Part shown: in pieces, positions 57,859 through 64,000 of the stretch
How positions within the stretch are numbered: the stretch's first letter is position 1
How the letters are laid out: each line of letters starts with the position of its first letter
Origin: Mytilus trossulus
Lineage: Eukaryota; Mollusca; Bivalvia; Mytilida; Mytilidae
Assembly (NCBI RefSeq): GCF_036588685.1
Contig: NC_086376.1
Coordinates: 57,621,166 to 57,685,165, forward strand
Direction: 5' to 3'
Length of the DNA: 64,000 nucleotides
Made by a program: the position numbers and the translations under genes
The notes under the pieces: model-generated
Databases searched by the model: none
Told to the model about the DNA's origin: nothing
What the model saw: only the letters and a program-made list of their open reading frames with translations

Positions 57859-60800
57859 ATGCCCAGGTCAAACAATGGGCGTGATAGTAGTTCTAGACGC
57901 AGCCGTTCGTCCAGAAGTAGATCAAGAAGTCGACATCGTGACAGACGTCACCACTCACACAGACGAGAAAGGGGGAGACATAAACCAAAAGAAAGAAATT
58001 TAGGAGCAGCGTTTTGTAGCATGATAACAATTGTTATTATGTCAACGTCTTTAGCGGAACCAAACTGGGTATCTTTACAAGGCGGTGGATGTGTTGTAAA
58101 TGGTGTTGGACTTGATCATTTAGGGGCATTCCAATTTTTCTATCCAGGAAAGTTTTTGGAACAGTTTATTCAGGGACCGAACAACAAAAAAGTTGACATT
58201 GTTTACAAGTTTGGACCAAATGATTTAGATAGTATGTAATCTTTAATAAGCATTATAACATGGAACATAAAAATAATGATCCATTTTATCATGAGATAAT
58301 TCCTAGTACCACAAAATGAAAGTAAAACTGTGAGCGTCTTTTTATGATTCCCGGTCAGTTCACCCTGATACCTGTTCGCTCCGCAAAATTATTTTATCAA
58401 AACAAAACATTTGTTTTTATTATTAATTCATCAAAAGACAAGTATCACAATAATCAGTGATCTGAATTATTTTGTCATTGAACAATTATTAATGATTCGG
58501 AACAAGCCATAAACTTTTAAATATTTTCATGTTTCCATAAATTTCAAGAATTTCAATAGAAATATCTGAATAAGTTTATTCAACTTCCAATGCCCTGAAT
58601 AATACTATTTTTTTAGTAGGGTGAACAGACTCTATGGGCGAAATGAACTCAGGGCGAACGGACCCAGGGCGAACATGTTATTAGGGCGAACGGACCAGAT
58701 ACCATCTTTTATTAACCAGAAAATGACTACATTATAATGATCAGAGAACATAAAAACTGTAATGCAGGAGATAGTATTATTGTTGTTTTTGTTCATTCGT
58801 TAACATTTCCTTTATCCAGATAATAATATTTTCCAGGTATAGGGGTCATGCGCCTGCGTGCACACTAAACTACAACCTATTCCATCACCTGAATCTTTGA
58901 AGAGACGAAAGGTACCAAAGGGATATTGAAACTCATAAGTGGGAAACGAACTTGACAATGCCATATACATGTACATGTAGAAAAAAGCAAAAAATACCTC
59001 CCCCCCCCCCCCCCCCCCCCCCCCAAAGAAAAAACAACCCAACATGTCACGAAACACAACAAAGTTAACTCAAGACTGAGCAAAATGAACCCCAAACAAA
59101 CCATGGGTTATCTCAGGTTGTCCAGAAGGATGAAGCAGATCTAACATATTATTTCTTAACTTTCAAGAACATACAGTGTACAACGTACAGTTACGGCAAC
59201 ACATTATTGAAATTATATACATTTTACCTTTGTGATAATTATTTATTAGATACAAAAATTGAATAGTGATAATGTAACCATTTTTCATTTAAATATTTTT
59301 TTATATATAATGCACATTTTTTTATGTGGGTTTATGGAAGTGTATATTGGGGACATTGAAATTACATTTTTATTCAAAGTAAAAAAATAAAGACATTAAA
59401 CATGTTAAACAGTCAACTGTCTTGGATTTCCTCTAAAACTTGAAATTTCAACCATGTTAACTGTTGGGAAGGTTATAAAAAAGAATTTGCCAGATACTTG
59501 TTTCAATTATTTTTTTTGACTAGAACCAATATTTAATTGAACCCAATTTGGAGTGGCTATTTCTTGGATGGTCCTATCTTCTCTGACCACTGTTAATATT
59601 ACATTAAACATGTTAAAGAGAAGTTCAAACTATGTATACACATGTCTAGCTACAAGTTCTTTGCCATTAAGAAAGAATCTTAGATTTTAATATGAACAGA
59701 TTAACTTAGGAAAGGCTTATTGTGATGACATTTCTCTTGTAGATAAACATGATAAATGTTTTGTAATTTTTAGGAATGTAAAATTGAGTTACATGAAGTA
59801 TAAACATGTTTTTGTATTTTAAGGAATGGAAAACTGTGTTACAAACAAAGCTGTGATACTGATGAAGACAATCATTGCATTTACATTTATAGCCATGTGC
59901 TGTACACTTATAGCTTTCTTATTAGATCTGATTGGACCACAGCACAGAGCTTTAAAAATATTGAGGAGAAATGCAATATTTAATATTGTGTCTGGTAAGT
60001 CCACTGTTCGGATGATTTTTTATCCAAAACACATTTCTTTGAAGTCATATACATACAATAGTAATAAGAATTTTATTGATATAAAGGCTTTAATTTACTA
60101 TGTTAAAAAGAGGCAATAGAATCCATAGTGACATTCAAATTCATAAGTCGAAAATAAGTTAACAAAGCCATGGCTAAAAAAGAAAAAAAACCAACAACAG
60201 ACAGGCAAAAGTACATAAAATAATAGCATAAAAATCTGAAGACTGAGAAACCCAAACCGACCAAAAAAATGAGATGATCTCAGGTTCATGGGAAGGGTAA
60301 GGATCCTGCTCCACTTTTGGGACCTGTCTAGCTGTTATTTTGCTCATGTTAGTAGAGATCAGGTAATAAGTCTAATTTGTAAGGTGACATTAGGGCAAAA
60401 GGGGATCAGATTGTAGTTATGATAATCTGGATATATACATGTATGCTATCATCTGTAAAATGGATATTCAATATCAGTCAACCAATTATGATGTCGTCTG
60501 TAAAATTTATGAAGGGATGATTTCAACTTCACCACTTTATGTAGAAATTCTTTGTTTCCCTTTTTCCCTCTTAAGATTTATGATATAATACAGGGTTCTC
60601 GTTAAGACGCATATATACACGTCCTTGACGCATGGAAATCGAGCTGGAGGCGTCATTTTTTAAACCCGTGAGTCCCTAGGACGCGTCCTGATTATTATTA
60701 ATTAATATATAAGATACCTTGGTAGGTTGTTTAGATGTATAGTATAATATGACCATTTAAATTGTTGCTTTTGGTTTTGTTGTAGCAGATGAAACATATT

Positions 60801-61282
60801 TCTGTGTTGAAAGTTGTATACAATGTATTGTTATAAATTGGATTTTACATGAAATTGCATTTTGAAAATATCCCTGATGGCATCCTCATGTTTAAAATAG
60901 TTGAATTGCTTATCACAACATTTAAACATCTATATTTAAAGGAAATTTTTATTTTTCAGTTATCTTGTGTGTGATTATCAATTTGTTTTGTTACTGGTTA
61001 ACCGTGGAAGTTTCTGGATTACAACGACTTACAAAAGTCCATGTTGGAAGTAAAGTAGAAGTGACCTTTGACATTAGTTTTTATCTGATCACTGCTGCAG
61101 GTGCCATGGGTGTCATAGCAACAGCCATGAACTGTTTGAAGAGATTTCCAACACATGATCATATGACAGAAGCCTTATTAGAGGATTATGATGGACTTGA
61201 AGGGGCATTTCCCGTCTCTCCCCCTGAGGCACAGAGTTCTCCTATGTCCAACATCCCCCCACCACCAGCATATACACCATGA
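57859..61282 (+). CDS. TMEM127: Transmembrane protein 127 (3 exons, about 288 aa)
   Basis: Exons: 57859-58231, 59824-59994 and 60960-61282, with matching phases. Conserved blocks are MSTSLAEPNW, AFLLDLIGP followed by QHRALKILRRNAI, SFYLITAAGA and the C-terminal end PPPPAYTP. The first hydrophobic stretch (SMITIVIMSTSLA) and three further spans (exon 2, exon 2-3 border, exon 3) give four membrane segments. TMEM127 is a multispan endosomal/lysosomal and plasma-membrane protein that restrains mTORC1 signalling and is a tumour suppressor in humans. That role is known for the family only. The N-terminus is unusual: about 45 residues rich in Arg-Ser and Arg-His dipeptides before the first span, longer than in vertebrates. 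Introns hold family B repeats and a C25 run. Confidence 0.88.
58895..59130 (+). repeat. Repeat family B copy with a C25 homopolymer, TMEM127 intron 1
   Basis: AGACGAAAGGTACCAAAGGGATATTGAAACTCATAAGT, GACTGAGCAAAATGAACCCCAAAC and GGGTTATCTCAGGTTGTCCAGAAGGATGAAGCAG. A run of 25 C (59000-59024) sits inside. Confidence 0.65.
60115..60560 (+). repeat. Repeat family B copy, TMEM127 intron 2
   Basis: ATTCAAATTCATAAGTCGAAAATAAG, GAAGACTGAGAAACCCAAACCGACC, GATGATCTCAGGTTCATGGGAAGGGTAAGGATCCTGCTCCAC and GTCTGTAAAATTTATGAAGGGATGATTTCAACTTCACCA match 31700-32045. Confidence 0.7.
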
Positions 61283-61360
61283 ATACCTGTTTTTATACAC
61301 AGTATATCATACTAATCTTAGTTCTGCTTTTTTTCATGCTTTTGGCATTTAAGCTTATTA

Positions 61361-61621
61361 AGGTGGTACCCAATACCTTGACTAAAATTAATTTGGCTCG
61401 TTTAATTTTCATAAAATTTTGACAAAATATTTACTTTGACCCTTTGATAAAAATATTAAAATTTCAAAAAACTTCACCCAATCACTTGTTTGGATATACA
61501 GCATTTTGACAAACACTAATTTTGATCATTCAGAAGCTTAATATTTCCTTAACAATGCAATGTAATTAAAACATTCAGCTAATTTTACAGAGTTATCTCC
61601 CTGTAGTGTTAGGTACCACCT
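61361..61621. repeat. MITE-like element with AGGTGGTACC ends in the TMEM127 3' region
   Basis: It starts AGGTGGTACCCAATACC and ends GGTATTGGG-related GTGTTAGGTACCACCT, giving imperfect inverted ends about 260 bp apart, 79 bp beyond the TMEM127 stop. No coding sequence. It would lie in the 3' UTR. Confidence 0.5.
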
Positions 61622-61911
61622 CAAGTTGAGCAGGATTTATCATTATATTATTTATCCATGATTCTGATGCTGGTAAAACTTTTTCTTGTCAACTGAATAT
61701 CAGAAAATTTTGAAATATTATGTAAAAGCATAATGTGGATTCATTGTTATTTGTGGGAAACCTTTTTTTTGAATTAGTAGGAATTGCTAAACCACTTAAT
61801 TGAATGTTCAATGAAGTACAAATTTTCTAAACGTTTGTATTCATAACTATGAAATCAAATATCCATGAAGGTGCAAGTTTTCCCCAATCCATGAAAATTG
61901 GTACCAAAGAG

Positions 61912-61917
61912 AATAAA
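61912..61917 (+). terminator. First canonical poly(A) signal downstream of TMEM127
   Basis: AATAAA about 630 bases after the TMEM127 stop. Another occurs at 63023-63028 (TCAATAAAGG). Which one is used cannot be told from sequence. Confidence 0.4.
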
Positions 61918-62188
61918 TGAATCCAAAGTACCATTTAAAGTGTATTCAAGAATCATGTGCAGTTTGCTAATTATGTACACTGTATACATGTATCATTGTT
62001 TGATTATGATGAGTTCGTTCATATAAAACATCAATTTAATGAGAAATAAGAAAAAAAAATTATTATCAAGATATCATGCTAAAATAAGTTATGACAATTT
62101 AATACACGAAACATGGAATATTTGGACTATCTCCAATTAAATTTATTTTTTACAGTCATGGGGAAAAAGAATTCTTGCAAGTGCATAT

Positions 62189-62385
62189 AGATATAGGAAG
62201 ATGTGGTGTGAGTGCCAATGAGACAACTCTCCATCCAAATAACAATTTAAAAAGTAAACCATTATAGGTTAAAATACGGCCTTCAACACGGAGCCTTGGC
62301 TCACACCGAACAACAAGCTATAAAGGGCCCCAAAATTACTAGTGTAAAACCATTCAAACGGGAAAACCAACGGTCTAATAGTTTG
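62189..62385 (+). repeat. Repeat family E copy
   Basis: ATATAGGAAGATGTGGTGTGAGTGCCAATGAGACAACTCTCCATCC, CACGGAGCCTTGGCTCACACCGAACAACAAGCTATAAAGGGCCCC and CGGGAAAACCAACGGTCTAAT. The best-preserved copy in the window. Related copies at 5300 and 36308. Confidence 0.8.
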
Positions 62386-62399
62386 TTTTTTTAAATTAA

Positions 62400-64000
62400 C
62401 CCCCCAAAAATACTACAGTTTTTATTGATGATTTATAAGAAATTTGAAGTTCTAGTGTAGACCTTATTTTTGTGGTAAAATTCAAACTTGTAGCATACTT
62501 CCAGGAAACTGGAGATAAAGTTTATATGTATTTTTTTTAAAATTGCATGTATTTTCAGTAGAAGTTTAAATGTACATAATGAATTTACCCAAGTTATTAT
62601 TTTCAGCAATATGACCATTTCAAATTATGAGGTTTCCACTTCAAGGCTGGTATTTTATATGTAGAAACCTCACCAGTCAGATTGATTTGGCATCAAATTT
62701 GATCATGTTGATTCAGTAGGATTTTTTTAAATGATAATAAATCTAGTTTGGTACATTGAGTATGTACACAATAATGTATGTAACTTTTATATTGACATAT
62801 GAGAATTTTTTTGAGAAATTTTATGAGAGATATGTTGATTCTCATTTTATCTGCTGATAAATGGAAAAATTATTTTAACCTTTTTATTCACAGTTGTATG
62901 TGCATGTTTAAAAGTTTCTATAATTTATCAAAAGTCAAATATGGTATTGTTTTTATCTAGACAAAAATAATAATCTCATTTTGATGTAAACTTGTTTGTA
63001 CAAAGAAATTTACAAAGATATCAATAAAGGACATATTTTATACTGTTCATAATTTGCTTAAATCTTAGAACTTTGAAGTTACATTTTTTTAAATGTTTTA
63101 TCTTTTAAAATTAAAAATCTTTGTAATTCCTTTTAAATCAAAAGAAGGTTATTTTTGTGTCCTTGGGGGGAAAAGTAATGATTTTAAAATAAATATGTTA
63201 ATGCTGCAAATCCTTAGATATTGAGAAGAATAATTAAATAAAGCAAGGGCTGGTTCCTTCTATGATTTTGACTTTTTTTTGTCTCATCTGCATTTTTTAG
63301 TAATAAAAATGCGTAGTAATACTTGCATTCACACCAGTCATCAACAATTAGTGAGGGTCTAGAAGGGATTAACAGAATAAAGAATAAAGTGCCAAATGTA
63401 TCAAAAATTGGTCCCAAAAAATAAAGAATGGGGAACAATAGGCAAAATAGTTAAGAATAGAAAAAAATGGGATGCTACTATTAAAAAAATAAAATAGAGA
63501 ATAATGGACAAAAATTATATAGAATAAAAAATAAAAGAATGCAGAACTGAAGGACATTAATGATAAGTTGATGACTTATACCATTTCAGAATAAACACTG
63601 ATTATAAACCTTGGTGTATTACTATACATGTAACTTTTACCTAAGTGGATATGTTCTTAGTATTATGAAGTTGATGCAAAATTGACTGAATTGTGTGCAA
63701 TTTTATATATCTTGTGTTAGCTTTGTAAACTTTAATTGGATCATGTAATGATAGTTTTCCATAGTCTTCTGTTTTATTGCGTATATATAAATTGAAAGAT
63801 TAAGTCTCATTAATGTTTGTTAGGTATATAAATATATGTCATATTATAGATCTAGATGCTAGTTGGTATTTTTTTTTAAATCAAAATGACATTTGTTGTT
63901 TGTTTGGTTGTTGAATATTTTGATTGTTTTCATGTGTAAAAGACATGCTTTTATTTATATTAAAATAATACAAAAAAATTTGCAACAACTCTCTTACTAT
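62400..64000. other. No gene recognised downstream of TMEM127
   Basis: AT-rich sequence that may include the distal 3' UTR of TMEM127 (AATAAA at 63023). Short frames are not convincing. Confidence 0.4.

Noticed and set aside
58877-59104. Minus-strand frames with a poly-Gly run
   Set aside because: They are produced by the C25 homopolymer inside a family B repeat in a TMEM127 intron.
1-64000. CRISPR arrays, bacterial operons, riboswitches or prokaryotic promoters
   Set aside because: Spliced animal genes and eukaryotic retroelements throughout. Short tandem repeats present lack the repeat-spacer pattern of CRISPR arrays.

Overview
The window is nuclear DNA of an animal, most likely a bivalve mollusc and probably a marine mussel (Mytilus-like). 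This is inferred from spliced genes with GT-AG introns, an AT-rich background, and many copies of short interspersed repeat families that I associate with mussel genomes. I did not run a search, so the species is not proven. Most of the long open frames are noise or repeat-borne. The real genes had to be assembled from exons.

Four genes can be supported. (1) A tetraspanin on + with eight coding exons (22816-34547), a TATA box, CCG/CC/PC/GC cysteines and a poly(A) signal. (2) A single-coding-exon gene on - (45916-46920) for a histidine/lysine-rich, low-complexity repeat protein, with a probable non-coding first exon and TATA box near 48.2 kb. (3) MED28, a Mediator subunit, on - in four exons (52372-57457). 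(4) TMEM127 on + in three exons (57859-61282). MED28 and TMEM127 are head-to-head across about 400 bp. An orphan exon at 16649-16784 looks like part of an endonuclease/exonuclease/phosphatase (EEP) family protein.

Layout. 1-5.5 kb: non-coding DNA, a tandem repeat, a broken copy of a multi-copy metazoan gene family (about 1.85-3.41 kb) and a hairpin element. 6.3-9.4 kb: a 3.1-kb DNA element with 45-bp perfect inverted ends and a 5-bp target duplication. 10-13 kb: a chromodomain remnant and a LINE tail. 14.4-15.75 kb: an inverted, 5'-truncated, frameshifted copy of gene (2), bounded by a poly-T-loop hairpin sequence. 19-21.1 kb: a 5'-truncated LINE with a perfect 14-bp target duplication, inserted into an older repeat. 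22.8-34.5 kb: the tetraspanin, with repeat-laden introns. 35-45.5 kb: a repeat graveyard with a Penelope-like RT remnant, the C-terminus of a Ty3-like pol, and a 2.07-kb composite element with 663-bp terminal direct repeats. 45.9-48.3 kb: gene (2). 48.3-52 kb: repeats. 52-64 kb: the MED28/TMEM127 pair, with a second, diverged 2.07-kb composite element in a MED28 intron.

The most interesting unexplained objects are the composite elements at 41.4-43.4 kb and 52.9-55.0 kb. Their terminal direct repeats are nearly identical within an element and clearly diverged between elements. Each repeat ends in inverted repeats whose differences covary, and each whole element is flanked by a 3-bp TYA duplication. 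Next come the CACGGTG-ended element and the hairpin-bounded gene fragment.
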